DNA of 64,000 nt from Marininema halotolerans (GCF_900116235.1 NZ_FPAA01000001.1:458922-522921), one strand, 5' to 3'. Shown: positions 40,555 to 49,412, counted from the first letter of the stretch. The notes: generated from the letters alone by a model not told the origin. Translations and numbers: made by a program.

Positions 40555-41727
40555 TTAGTTAATTATTTCAAAATCATAACTATACAAAGTGGCATTACGA
40601 TAGAAATTAATTATTTTGGTTGAAAAAATCTTATCCATCCCTTTGATTTCTTGGTGGTTTACCAACTGACCCGTCTGAAGTTGATACTGGTTAATGCTAT
40701 GTTTACGAGTCTTTTCATCTTGACTATAAAGGTAGAGATAGTCCCCATGAAAGGTGGTCAGTTCACCGGATTGGGAATCTTTAAGTAAAATTTTATCTTC
40801 CATTTTCTCTGTCTTTGTATTGAACGTGTACATATAACCTAAATCGTCCACATAAACTAATTTATTATTCCTTAAGTAGGCTGCTTTTCTATCGTAAGCC
40901 ATTGTGATGTTATAGATATCCGAGACATCCTTGTAGCTGGCCAGCGTGAATTGATCGTGCTGATGCGTTTTTTTATTGATCCGAATTAATGAAACCTTAC
41001 CGTTACGCTCGTCATGATCAACACACATTAACACATAGAGATATTGGTGATCGGCTTGTATCGTGATGGGGGAGGGTTCATTCTTGATCCGTAAGGTGGT
41101 GATCGCCTTGACCTTCATCCCGTGTTGATCGAGGTGTATTTCTTTTATCCCATAGTGATCATTTTTATCATCATCGGGATTTTCCGTGACAATATAGATA
41201 GCATCATCCGAGGACCCGGAAGCTGAAACGAAATAGGGAATAGTTTTGGTGTGAAAGCCCTTTTCGTTTCCATATCGTATTTGGGTGTTGTTGTTATCTG
41301 GATACAGACTAAAGAACATTTTCTTCTTTGTTAAATAACCGGCTCCGCCACCCATTCCCTGTCCGTTAACAGGGAATTCCTTATACCGATCCCCGATGAT
41401 TCGTACTTTGTCGCTTTCATCAACATATAGACGATGTGCCCCTGTCACAACGGTACCCGTATCCATGGCGTTAATCCGCAATCCTTTGGCCTCGCCTTGT
41501 TTGTCAACAAACACCGCATAGCGATAACCCGTTTGAAAAATATCGGCATAATCAGGGGGAGAGAAGTAAAGTACCGCCCGTTGGTTTTTTAAGAAATTAG
41601 GCTTCTTGACCGCATCTTCATCGATGATCCAAGCGTCATCTGCATGGACTACATACCAGGACAAACCAAGAACCAGAGAAATGAAGATGGTTATCGAAGC
41701 GATTATTATGGTAATCTTTTTATTCAT
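40555..41727 (-). CDS. Membrane-anchored protein of unknown function, tandem paralogue A
   Basis: I do not recognise a family. The 390-residue protein has one N-terminal transmembrane helix (ITIIIASITIFISLVLGLSWYVV), then an extracytoplasmic domain rich in beta-strand-like segments ending in short turns (YLYVLMCVD, YMYTFNTKTEKM, YLYLYSQDEKT), which suggests a beta-propeller. It is clearly homologous to the next gene along its whole length (for example RINKKTH..DQFTLA, KGFHTK.., YNITMAY). The ATG at 41727 has GGAGAGG about 9 bases upstream. It could be a sensor, receptor or anti-sigma-like protein; I have no basis to choose. Confidence 0.8.
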   Translation of the reverse strand: MNKKITIIIASITIFISLVLGLSWYVVHADDAWIIDEDAVKKPNFLKNQRAVLYFSPPDYADIFQTGYRYAVFVDKQGEAKGLRINAMDTGTVVTGAHRLYVDESDKVRIIGDRYKEFPVNGQGMGGGAGYLTKKKMFFSLYPDNNNTQIRYGNEKGFHTKTIPYFVSASGSSDDAIYIVTENPDDDKNDHYGIKEIHLDQHGMKVKAITTLRIKNEPSPITIQADHQYLYVLMCVDHDERNGKVSLIRINKKTHQHDQFTLASYKDVSDIYNITMAYDRKAAYLRNNKLVYVDDLGYMYTFNTKTEKMEDKILLKDSQSGELTTFHGDYLYLYSQDEKTRKHSINQYQLQTGQLVNHQEIKGMDKIFSTKIINFYRNATLYSYDFEIIN

Positions 41728-41770
41728 AAAATTCGTCCTCTCCATGGGAGTGAATGAGATTGCGTGCACA

Positions 41771-42937
41771 TTATTTTAGAACTTCAAAATCATATAAACC
41801 AAATCCATCACCAAAAACATTGGTTAAAAAAATTGTATCTATCCCTTTGATTCTTATTCTTTTTACTAATTTTCCCGTCTTTAGATAGTACTTGTCTATG
41901 CTGTGCTGATGAGTTTTCTCATTCAATTTATATAAGTAAAGGTACTTTCCACGGAAGGCAGTTTGTTCACCCAAATGAGACTCTTGGAGTGAAAATTCTT
42001 TCTTACTCTTCTCAGTCTTCGTGTTAAAGGTGTAAACATCTCCCAATCCGTCAATGTAATATAAGTCATCCTTCCACATATGAGCAGCTCTTTGATCATT
42101 ATATGTAGTCGTTTGATAGAGGTCATCAATTCCTTTGTAGTTGGCAAGAGTGAATTGATCTTGATGATGGGTCTTTTTATTAATTCGAATCAAGAGCACT
42201 TTTCCATTATGATCGTCTTTATCTACAGTCATAATGATATACACATACTTTTCATCTGCATGAATCGTTGAGGGGTTAAGTTCGCCTTTGAATTTTAACG
42301 TTTTTATAGGCTTTGTCTTTACCTCGTCTTGAATTTTTAATTCAATGAGTTCATATTTACTGTTGTCAACTTCATCATCAATTTCATTTAAATTTTCTGT
42401 TACTACAAAAATATGATCATCAAATAGACCGGAGGCCTCGATAGAACCTGGGAACTTTTCTGTATGGAAGCCCTTTTCGTTTCCATATCGTATATAGGAA
42501 TCATGTAATCCTGAATTATAGAGACTGAAGAACAGATCCTTCCTTTTTAAATACCCGGATTGATGACCAAGATACTGACCTACTTTCATGGGAAACTCCT
42601 TGTAGTTTTTTCCGATAATTCGTACTCTATCTGCTTCCTCGAGAAATACACGATGATTCCCTTTTGTCACAGTTCCACAGTCAAGTTCGTGCATTTTAAT
42701 TCCTTGTGTCTCTCCCTTATTGTCTACAAAGATGGCATAGCTAAATCCCATCAATGAATAATTGGGTGTAGAATAATAAAGTACGGCTTGTTTGTCTTTT
42801 AAAAAGCTGGGGTCCTTGATTTTTTCAGCATCTAAGAATAATAAATTAGCTAAAAAATTGTTATTTAAAAATAAATAGTAAAATCCGATTATAATGACAA
42901 TAATGGTAGAGATAACAGCTATTATTTTATTTTTCAT
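41771..42937 (-). CDS. Membrane-anchored protein of unknown function, tandem paralogue B
   Basis: The 388-residue protein is a paralogue of the downstream gene, with an N-terminal membrane helix (IIAVISTIIVIIIGFYYLFL) and the same extracellular repeats (PSFLKDKQAVLYYS, RVRIIGKNYKEFPMKVGQYLG, IRYGNEKGFHT, RINKKTHHQDQFTLANYKG, YTFNTKTEKSKK). It is first in the pair and more AT-rich than its neighbours. The pair arose by duplication; the AT-rich surroundings (42938-43300) suggest acquisition by transfer. No named domain is visible. Confidence 0.8.
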   Translation of the reverse strand: MKNKIIAVISTIIVIIIGFYYLFLNNNFLANLLFLDAEKIKDPSFLKDKQAVLYYSTPNYSLMGFSYAIFVDNKGETQGIKMHELDCGTVTKGNHRVFLEEADRVRIIGKNYKEFPMKVGQYLGHQSGYLKRKDLFFSLYNSGLHDSYIRYGNEKGFHTEKFPGSIEASGLFDDHIFVVTENLNEIDDEVDNSKYELIELKIQDEVKTKPIKTLKFKGELNPSTIHADEKYVYIIMTVDKDDHNGKVLLIRINKKTHHQDQFTLANYKGIDDLYQTTTYNDQRAAHMWKDDLYYIDGLGDVYTFNTKTEKSKKEFSLQESHLGEQTAFRGKYLYLYKLNEKTHQHSIDKYYLKTGKLVKRIRIKGIDTIFLTNVFGDGFGLYDFEVLK

Positions 42938-43340
42938 ATTAAATACCTTTCTTGGGTAGGTGGTAAATAAACAATACAGATTGATTGCTATCCGCTGATT
43001 ATCAGATAATTTTCTTGAGAGGACCTGCTAAAATGGAGCTGATTAATTTAAATTTCATGTCTCCTTTGCAATGTATTTTAAATGTAACGGAAATAATTAT
43101 AATCGATAATTAACTAAATTTCCATAAAAAGTTAAAATAAAAAAATTTATAAATCTTCCTGGTTTGAGTAAATTTATGAATAATAAAGTAAGATTAGGGG
43201 ATATACAGTTCTCTTATTTGATCTATCCATAGAGTGTAAGATATTTTAAAATGTAAATTGCTAAAATGATGGGATATAATGAAGTACACTTCTCAATAAA
43301 TAAGGAGTGTGAAAGAAATGATAATTTGGAGGGATCATCA
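42938..43340. other. AT-rich intergenic stretch
   Basis: About 400 bases of strongly AT-rich DNA without a plausible gene or clear hairpin, lying between divergent genes; promoters of both are presumably here. I see no specific site that I can support. Confidence 0.6.
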
Positions 43341-43829
43341 ATGAAAGTTGCACTTCTCATTGTGGATATGCAAAAGGAATTTTTAGAGGAGCAAAAGGAA
43401 GCGCTTCAAGTGGCTGCGGCTTGTGAGTATATAAATCATGTGGCGAACACATTGCGAGGAAAAGAACACCTGGTGGTTCACATTCAAGATGTGGAAGGGC
43501 GTGCCCAAACGGACTTTGATAGAGAGGATGTTGTTTCGGAAATAAAGGTGGATTCGGCTGATCTCTTGATTACAAAGGAATACTCGAATGCTTTTTGGAA
43601 AACGGAATTAGAACAGTATTTACTTGAGAAAGAGGTTCATTTCGTGATTGTAGCGGGTTTCGCTGCTGAATATTGTGTGTTATTTACATATAACGGTGCG
43701 ATGGAGAGAGGTTTTAACCCCGTAATTTTACAAAATGGAATCATCAGTACCAAAAGGGAGTCAGTGGATCAGACTTATCGGGATCGCCACGTACTTTCAT
43801 ATACCGCGATTGATTATATGATGAGATGA
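43341..43829 (+). CDS. Isochorismatase-family cysteine hydrolase
   Basis: The 162-residue protein has the catalytic triad positions of the family: Asp in LLIVDMQKEF, Lys in LLITKEYSNAFWKTEL and Cys in AAEYCVLFTYNGA. Such enzymes hydrolyse isochorismate, nicotinamide or other amides; the substrate is not predictable. The ATG at 43341 has GGAGGG upstream. The gene stands alone and is followed by a terminator. Confidence 0.9.
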   Translation: MKVALLIVDMQKEFLEEQKEALQVAAACEYINHVANTLRGKEHLVVHIQDVEGRAQTDFDREDVVSEIKVDSADLLITKEYSNAFWKTELEQYLLEKEVHFVIVAGFAAEYCVLFTYNGAMERGFNPVILQNGIISTKRESVDQTYRDRHVLSYTAIDYMMR

Positions 43830-43871
43830 ATATCGTATTGTAAACGGAAAAGTTAGTGTTGTAGACAATAG

Positions 43872-43900
43872 GGAGGGGCGTGTAAGCTTCCCCTCCTTTT
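43872..43900 (+). terminator. Terminator of the isochorismatase gene
   Basis: GGAGGGG (43872-43878) pairs with CCCCTCC (43890-43896), followed by T4, just before the convergent small membrane-protein gene. Confidence 0.8.
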
Positions 43901-43901
43901 A

Positions 43902-44168
43902 TTACATGGAAGTAATGAGAAATCCCAAGGCAAGCATGATGAATAAAAAGATATTAATGAGTAGGGTAAGGATTGAAGGAGATAATTGTTTATTTTTAGA
44001 TATGCTGTATCCACTGAATAAGAACCCATTCACGATTGAGAAAATCATAAGCGATGTGCCAAAAAAATTACCCATTTCAGCAATGATATTCATAAGATAT
44101 AAGGAAAGAACCATAATTGAAAAAAGAAAACTACCATACCCCCATATGGACAACCGAAAGTTATTCAT
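43902..44168 (-). CDS. Small membrane protein, unknown
   Basis: The 88-residue protein has three hydrophobic helices (LSIWGYGSFLFSIMVLSLYLMNI; MGNFFGTSLMIFSIVNGFLFSGY; SILTLLINIFLFIMLALGFLI). The ATG at 44168 has AAGGAGG 7 bases upstream, supporting a real gene. No family recognised. Confidence 0.65.
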   Translation of the reverse strand: MNNFRLSIWGYGSFLFSIMVLSLYLMNIIAEMGNFFGTSLMIFSIVNGFLFSGYSISKNKQLSPSILTLLINIFLFIMLALGFLITSM

Positions 44169-44244
44169 AATATTTCCTCCTTGTAATGTAACATTATAAT
44201 CTTGTTGTTAAAAAAACAAGGCTCCCGCTATAGAGAGCCTTGCT

Positions 44245-44694
44245 TTATTCGCTTTTACTCATTTGATGGAGATGGGCTTGTAACTCCTGTAGTTGGTTTC
44301 GCATATGTAGAAACTGTTCTTCAGGAACCCCACTCTTTTCAATGAGGGTTTCAGGAATGCAAGCGACTTTTTCTTCAAGCTGAATGCCTTTTTCCGTGAG
44401 GGTAATCCACACTTTCCGTTCATCTTCTAGGCACCGCTTACGGATCACAAGGTTTGCAGACTCCATTCGTTTCAGCATCGGAGTAAGGGTTCCTGAGTCG
44501 AGCTGAAGGTGCTGTCCTAGCTCTTTGATGGAGAGCTTTTCATGTTCCCATAGCGCAAGTAAAACTAAGTACTGTGGGTAGGTAAGATCCAGCTTGTCGA
44601 GCAAAGGGCGATAGATTCGACAAATTTCGCGGTAGCAGGCATATATGGCAAAACAGAGTTGGTCGCTTAGTAGCATACGCGGTTTAGAGGACAT
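44245..44694 (-). CDS. ohrR: MarR-family organic peroxide sensor OhrR-like
   Basis: The 149-residue winged-helix repressor matches OhrR: the N-terminal reactive cysteine lies in LSDQLCFAIYACYREI (Cys14), followed by the LTYPQYLVLLALWEHEKLSIKELGQHLQLDSGTLTPMLKRMES recognition region. Peroxide oxidation of the cysteine releases DNA. It lies 15 bases after the glutathione peroxidase gene in an operon whose upstream region has a 27-base near-perfect palindrome (45222-45248), the likely operator. Confidence 0.9.
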   Translation of the reverse strand: MSSKPRMLLSDQLCFAIYACYREICRIYRPLLDKLDLTYPQYLVLLALWEHEKLSIKELGQHLQLDSGTLTPMLKRMESANLVIRKRCLEDERKVWITLTEKGIQLEEKVACIPETLIEKSGVPEEQFLHMRNQLQELQAHLHQMSKSE

Positions 44695-44709
44695 GGCTAG
44701 TTCACCTCA

Positions 44710-45189
44710 CTATTGAGCCAGTGCTTTTTCAATATCATCACGAATCACCCACGGCTTAGTCATGGGAGAGTAGCGCTGAATCACGCTCCCACTTTTGTCG
44801 ACGAGAAATTTGGTAAAATTCCACTTTATTGTTTTGTTAAAGACCCCAGGTGCATTATACACGAGATAACGGTATAGCGGATGCATATTTGGTCCTTTTA
44901 CATCAATTTTTGAGAATAGCGGAAAGGATACCCCATAATTTAATTGACAAAATTCTTCAATTTCATCATCGGTACCGGGTTCTTGACGCAAAAATTGATT
45001 GCTGGGAAAGCCGAGTACATGAAATCCGTGATCACGGTATGTCAAAAACAAATCTTGAAGTTCAGCATATTGAAAAGTAAATCCGCACTTGCTTGCGGTA
45101 TTTACAATAAGGAGTACTTTACCTTGATAGATCGATAAGGACTGTTCTTCACCATTGATCGTGGTGGCTGTAAAAGTATGAACACTCAC
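44710..45189 (-). CDS. Glutathione peroxidase-family thiol peroxidase
   Basis: The 159-residue enzyme reduces peroxides, probably with thioredoxin as donor in this lineage. The peroxidatic cysteine is Cys35 in NTASKCGFTFQY; the Gln (FPSNQF) and Trp (KWNFTKFLVD) of the tetrad are present. It starts at GTG 45189 with GGGAGG 8 bases upstream. Pairing with ohrR suggests organic peroxide defence. Confidence 0.93.
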   Translation of the reverse strand: MSVHTFTATTINGEEQSLSIYQGKVLLIVNTASKCGFTFQYAELQDLFLTYRDHGFHVLGFPSNQFLRQEPGTDDEIEEFCQLNYGVSFPLFSKIDVKGPNMHPLYRYLVYNAPGVFNKTIKWNFTKFLVDKSGSVIQRYSPMTKPWVIRDDIEKALAQ

Positions 45190-45221
45190 TTAGTTAGCCT
45201 CCCATTCCCCACCCTAAATAA

Positions 45222-45248
45222 TTTGTGCAAAATTAAATTATGCACAAA
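45222..45248. promoter_or_regulatory. Candidate OhrR operator palindrome
   Basis: A 27-base palindrome with one mismatch (outer arms TTTGTGCA and TGCACAAA around an AT-rich centre) lies 33 bases before the gpx start, where a promoter is expected. It differs in sequence from the B. subtilis ohr operator but has the same palindromic character. Confidence 0.6.
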
Positions 45249-45410
45249 GAGTATAGTATTATTTTCATCAGGTTGTCAATGTGAGATCACTGAGAATGAC
45301 TCACCTTTACTGAATCCTTACATAGACTGTACTGGGCATCTATCCAATTATTTGGATGGATCATGTGCGTTGGGAATCAGAATATACCCGGATGGGGAGG
45401 GGTCGTTTTC

Positions 45411-47255
45411 ATGTGCGGAATCGCCGGTTGGATCGATTGGGAACGTGATGTTAGCCAAGAGCGGCAGCTGTTGGAACGAATGAATGAAACGATGGTATGC
45501 CGTGGCCCGGATGCGGAAGGATATTGGCTTTCCAGGCGGGCAGGTATTTGTCACCGGCGTCTCAGTGTGATCGATCCTGAGGGTGGAGCACAACCGATGG
45601 TGCGTCACTTAGAGGGACGTCATCGTGTGATTACTTATAATGGTGAGCTTTATAATATGGATGAGTTAAGGCAACAATTGATTGAATGTGGACATCGCTT
45701 GCAGACACGGTCCGATACCGAATTAATCATGGCCGCTTATGATGAGTGGGGGGTAGAAGTAGCTACCCATTTAAATGGGATTTTTGCCTTTGCCATATGG
45801 GATGAACGGGAAGAAAGTTTATATATGGCACGGGATCGGATCGGGGTAAAACCATTGTTTTTTGCTCGTAGAGGAAGCGGGATTCTCTTTGCTTCGGAAT
45901 TAAAAACCTTGCTGGCCCACCCAGCCGTAGAACCGATTGTTGATGGGGAAGGGTTGGCGGAAGTACTTGCTCTAGGCCCTTCACGCACGCCAGGTCATGG
46001 TGTTTTTAAAGGAGTGGAAGAGTTACGCCCGGGTTATTGGTTAAAAACGAATGGGGATCAATGCATCACTCGGTCTTACTGGCAATTGGAAAGCGGTCCC
46101 CATACCGATTCCTTTGATAATACAGTGGAGCGGGTGCGATATCTTTTTCAAGATGCGGTGACTCGGCAACTGGTATCCGATGTTCCCTTGGGAACGATGC
46201 TTTCTGGAGGGCTTGATTCCAGTGCGATTTCCGCATATGCTGCAAAGCACTATCGTAATACAGGACGGGGTGTGTTAAATACCTATTCCGTTGATTATCA
46301 GGATAATGAGCGTTATTTTACAGCCAATGAATTTCAGCCCAACCCCGATGCCCCTTGGATCCGACGAATGACATCCTACCTAGGTAGTTACCATCAGAAC
46401 GTGATTGTACAGGTTCCAGAGTTGGTAGAGGCGCTGACAGTGGCAACAACGGCCCGGGATCTACCGGGGATGGCCGATGTTGACGCTTCCTTATATTTAT
46501 TTTGTCAGGAAATTAAAAAACGGTCCACGGTGGTTCTATCTGGAGAATGTGCAGACGAAGTCTTTGGAGGCTACCCTTGGTTTCATCGACCCGAGATGGT
46601 CGGAGCCAATACATTTCCTTGGTCGCGCTTTTTACACGAGCGGATGCGCTTTTTCACCGGGGAAACCAAGGAGCTGATTCGCGGGGAAGAATATGTAGCG
46701 GATCGTTATCAACAGGCGTTAAATGAGGTGCCACGGTTAGATGGAGAAGGGGAGGAAGAGGCGCGCATACGAGAAATTTTTTATCTCAACCTTACGAGGT
46801 GGATGCCAACGTTGCTGGATCGCAAAGATCGTATGAGTATGGCAGTAGGTTTAGAAGTTCGCGTGCCCTTTTGTGATCATCATTTGGTGGAATACGTATG
46901 GAATGTTCCTTGGTCGATGAAAGCCATCGACGGAAGAGAAAAAGGATTGTTGCGACGAGCGCTACAAGGGATTCTTCCCCACGATGTATTGCAGCGAAAA
47001 AAGAGCCCCTATCCAAAAACCCATAACCCAGACTATCTGGCTGCTGTTCGTAGTAAGGCTCTCCATGTATTAGCGGAGAGAGATTCACCTGTCCGACAAT
47101 TGATCGATAAGCAGGCGGTGAAATCATTTGCTTCACAAGATTTATCAAATGCCCACTTGCCATGGTTCGGCCAATTAATGAATGTTCCTCAATTGTTTGC
47201 GTGGGTGATGCAATTGGATCAATGGATGAGAGAGTACAGAGTACGGTTAACATAG
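45411..47255 (+). CDS. asnB: Asparagine synthase, glutamine-hydrolysing (AsnO-like)
   Basis: The 614-residue enzyme makes asparagine from aspartate, ATP and glutamine. Its N-terminal glutaminase starts MCGIAGWIDW, with Cys2 as nucleophile, and the synthase domain has the ATP-pyrophosphatase loop MLSGGLDSSAISAY near residue 255. The length equals the B. subtilis AsnO type needed for sporulation. GGGAGGGG precedes the ATG at 45411. A family relative with another amide product is possible. Confidence 0.92.
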   Translation: MCGIAGWIDWERDVSQERQLLERMNETMVCRGPDAEGYWLSRRAGICHRRLSVIDPEGGAQPMVRHLEGRHRVITYNGELYNMDELRQQLIECGHRLQTRSDTELIMAAYDEWGVEVATHLNGIFAFAIWDEREESLYMARDRIGVKPLFFARRGSGILFASELKTLLAHPAVEPIVDGEGLAEVLALGPSRTPGHGVFKGVEELRPGYWLKTNGDQCITRSYWQLESGPHTDSFDNTVERVRYLFQDAVTRQLVSDVPLGTMLSGGLDSSAISAYAAKHYRNTGRGVLNTYSVDYQDNERYFTANEFQPNPDAPWIRRMTSYLGSYHQNVIVQVPELVEALTVATTARDLPGMADVDASLYLFCQEIKKRSTVVLSGECADEVFGGYPWFHRPEMVGANTFPWSRFLHERMRFFTGETKELIRGEEYVADRYQQALNEVPRLDGEGEEEARIREIFYLNLTRWMPTLLDRKDRMSMAVGLEVRVPFCDHHLVEYVWNVPWSMKAIDGREKGLLRRALQGILPHDVLQRKKSPYPKTHNPDYLAAVRSKALHVLAERDSPVRQLIDKQAVKSFASQDLSNAHLPWFGQLMNVPQLFAWVMQLDQWMREYRVRLT

Positions 47256-47323
47256 GGACTACCGATTTAAAGTCAACCTTTAAAGTTATCCATTAAATAA
47301 AATAAAGAAAAAAGCGATCTGAG

Positions 47324-47358
47324 GGGTCCCAAGAGTTATTGGGGACCCTATAAATTTT
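47324..47358 (+). terminator. Terminator after asnB
   Basis: GGGTCCC (47324-47330) pairs with GGGGACCC (47341-47348, one G bulged), followed by a T-rich tract (47354-47358). Confidence 0.75.
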
Positions 47359-47402
47359 TCTTGAAGAAGAAGGTCTATTTTTGTCGAATACCTACCCAAA
47401 AC

Positions 47403-47416
47403 AGAACGTATGTTCT
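47403..47416. promoter_or_regulatory. LexA (SOS) box
   Basis: AGAACGTATGTTCT fits the Gram-positive LexA consensus GAAC-RNRY-GTTC exactly in its core (47404-47415). It abuts the hexamer TATAAT at 47416-47421, a likely -10 element, so LexA would block it. The -35 region is poor. Confidence 0.75.
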
Positions 47417-47485
47417 ATAATACTCATAACGGACGGCCTTTCACCTACCCACCCGTAAGCCGCCTCTTAAAAAGGGGGAATACCG

Positions 47486-47629
47486 ATGGAAAAGTGGGTG
47501 CAAATGATCGTTGCTGTCGCCTCACTGTTGCGATTACTGATGGAGCTCCCAGACGTTCTGATGCGATGGAAAAAACAGCTTGGTCAGCGTAAAAGAAGTG
47601 GGCGGCGCAAAAAAAAGAATGCGTCATAA
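47486..47629 (+). CDS. Small cationic membrane-type peptide behind a LexA box
   Basis: The 47-residue peptide reads MEKWVQMIVAVASLLRLLMELPDVLM then a Lys/Arg-rich tail (RWKKQLGQRKRSGRRKKK). AAAGGGGG lies about 6 bases ahead of the ATG. The N-terminal 25 residues form a plausible amphipathic or membrane helix. With the LexA box 70 bases upstream it resembles in style SOS-induced membrane peptides such as E. coli TisB, or division inhibitors, but I see no sequence match. It could also be a nonfunctional frame. Confidence 0.5.
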   Translation: MEKWVQMIVAVASLLRLLMELPDVLMRWKKQLGQRKRSGRRKKKNAS

Positions 47630-47734
47630 CATGAAGGAAAGGTCATCCATGAAGGACGGAGGGCCTTTTCAGATCGAGAAGAAAGGTTTAATGAACCGAT
47701 CGGGGCCATCACTACGATTCAGACGGGGGAATGA

Positions 47735-47763
47735 TTGATCTTTCACTTAGGCTACGATACAAT
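47735..47763 (+). promoter_or_regulatory. Promoter of tRNA-Arg(CCU)
   Basis: TTGATC (47735-47740) and TACAAT (47758-47763), spacer 17, 24 bases before the tRNA. Confidence 0.75.
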
Positions 47764-47787
47764 GAAGAGTAAACGAAGTAACCTTAT

Positions 47788-47863
47788 GCGCCCGTAGCTC
47801 AGTGGATAGAGCAGTGGTTTCCTAAACCACGTGTCGGAGGTTCGATTCCTCTCGGGTGCGCCA
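47788..47863 (+). tRNA. tRNA-Arg (anticodon CCU)
   Basis: The 76-nt tRNA has acceptor arms GCGCCCG and CGGGTGC, an anticodon loop TTCCTAA with CCT at 47821-47823, the T-loop GGTTCGATTCC and an encoded CCA. Confidence 0.96.
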
Positions 47864-47873
47864 CTTTTTATGT

Positions 47874-47911
47874 GAAATCACCCTTCATGTGTTAATGGAG
47901 GGTGATTTTTT
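47874..47911 (+). terminator. Terminator of tRNA-Arg(CCU)
   Basis: AAATCACCCT pairs with AGGGTGATTT, followed by T6. Confidence 0.85.
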
Positions 47912-48074
47912 GGTGTTGTCTCAGTTGATCTCTTTATCAGTTTAGGCGCTTGAAGGTAGGAGAAACAACGCGCCTGAATACTGAGAAAACGATGTTCCAT
48001 GTACGATATTATGACATGCTTTTCTTTGATGAAATTCCAATATTGGTTTAATGTGATAGAAAGGAGATGGTTTA

Positions 48075-48641
48075 ATGATATCTGATAAAGAAATTCGTGT
48101 AGTGGTGGGAGCGGGTCCGTATATCAATAATCCCGGATGGATTCACACCCAAGCGGAGGATTTGAACTTACTGAAGCGGGAAGACTGGTCGCGCAAGTTT
48201 CAAAGGGAGAGTGTGACGGCCATTCTAGCGGAGCATGTATGGGAGCATCTCACCTATGAAGAGGGAATCAAAGCGGCACGGTTGTGTTTTGAGTATTTAA
48301 AACCAGGAGGACATATTCGATGTGCTGTGCCGGATGCCTTTTGCCCGAATCCCGAATATCAACAGGCTGTGCAGGTAGGGGGCCCTGGACCTCGGGATCA
48401 TCCTGCTGCTAGCCATCAAATTGTATACAATTATCATACCTTGATAGCGATGTTTACCATGGCTGGTTTTGAAACCACGTTATTAGAGTACTACGATGAG
48501 CAAGGACAATTTCATCATCAATCCTGGGATGAAAAGGATGGTGTGATCTATCGCTCTCTGCCGGTGGATCCCCGTATACGAACAGGGGAATTCGCATCGT
48601 TAATGGTGGATGCGATAAAGCCTACGCCGTTTGATAATTGA
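48075..48641 (+). CDS. Class I SAM-dependent methyltransferase-like protein
   Basis: The 188-residue protein has VVVGAGPYINNPGWIHTQAEDLNLL, ILAEHVWEHLTYEEGIKAARLCFEYLKPGGHIRCAVPDAFCP, the post-I motif region of predicted SAM methyltransferases of the short COG4627 type. The GxGxG is reduced to GAGP. Target unknown. ATG at 48075 has AAAGGAG 8 bases upstream. Confidence 0.85.
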   Translation: MISDKEIRVVVGAGPYINNPGWIHTQAEDLNLLKREDWSRKFQRESVTAILAEHVWEHLTYEEGIKAARLCFEYLKPGGHIRCAVPDAFCPNPEYQQAVQVGGPGPRDHPAASHQIVYNYHTLIAMFTMAGFETTLLEYYDEQGQFHHQSWDEKDGVIYRSLPVDPRIRTGEFASLMVDAIKPTPFDN

Positions 48642-48739
48642 AGGGTTTTAATTAATTAAATAAGGCGTGGGGGATCGATTCTTCCATGCTAATCCAATCT
48701 ACCGGTTGCTAGGTAATCATCCAATCCAATGATAGGGAG

Positions 48740-49234
48740 GTGCATAATCTGGCAAAAACAAGTGGAGCTGATGAAGTGAAATCAGACAAAAAAAATCTCC
48801 GATCACGAAAATTGCGTATCTCCCAGGGCACAGACAATTTGTCGGGGATGTATCGAACAAGGGATGGATTAACGTTAACCGTACAACAATATGGAAAGTC
48901 CTATTTTTTAGTGGGGAGTGCACTGTTTGCAGCACATTTACCACCAGCACAAAGAAATCGTGCGTTTACGAATCGAGCGGCGCGAACCACCAATGCTTTT
49001 TTAATTGGGTCATCTACTCCACAGCCACTTACCTCGCAACGAGCTAGGGATTTTCCAACAGCAGCTGGATCGACCTATATTAATTTTGATGCGGATGTTC
49101 GTAGAACGATTTCTCCTTCCCAAAGAAGAGAAACAGAGGCAACCGTTCATACGACAGTGATCACGCGTGTGGATGAAAATACCCTGTTAGTTCGTGGAGA
49201 GGAAAGTCGAGAAGTGGTAAGAAAATTGAGGTAG
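48740..49234 (+). CDS. Protein of unknown function with possible CTG start
   Basis: I recognise no family. The roughly 160-residue protein is polar and basic, without membrane segments: DNLSGMYRTRDGLTLTVQQYGKSYFLVGSALF, then an Ala/Arg-rich middle and VHTTVITRVDENTLLVRGEES. GGGAGG (48735-48740) is positioned 8 bases before a CTG (48749), while the first in-frame GTG (48740) overlaps it; no ATG or TTG in frame is near. The true start is therefore uncertain. A terminator hairpin (49370-49410) follows. Confidence 0.65.
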   Translation: MHNLAKTSGADEVKSDKKNLRSRKLRISQGTDNLSGMYRTRDGLTLTVQQYGKSYFLVGSALFAAHLPPAQRNRAFTNRAARTTNAFLIGSSTPQPLTSQRARDFPTAAGSTYINFDADVRRTISPSQRRETEATVHTTVITRVDENTLLVRGEESREVVRKLR

Positions 49235-49369
49235 CGATCGATGTAGGGTTACGTGGATGGGAGTCGATAGTGCTTGCTTCGTCTTTCCTTTCGTGCATAT
49301 AATAAATGGGAGCAAGTTTTGAGAACGTGAGGCATTTTAAAATAGGTATGCATTCTTTTATTAGCGATC

Positions 49370-49412
49370 AAAACGTCTTCCCTAAGCAATATCCGGGGGG
49401 AGGACGTTTTTT
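49370..49412 (+). terminator. Terminator before the tetR gene
   Basis: AAAACGTCTTCCC (49370-49382) pairs with GGGAGGACGTTTT (49398-49410, one G-T wobble), followed by TT. Confidence 0.7.

Noticed and set aside
47638..47670. Possible terminator after the small peptide gene
   Set aside because: The stem is short and interrupted, with no clean T-run.
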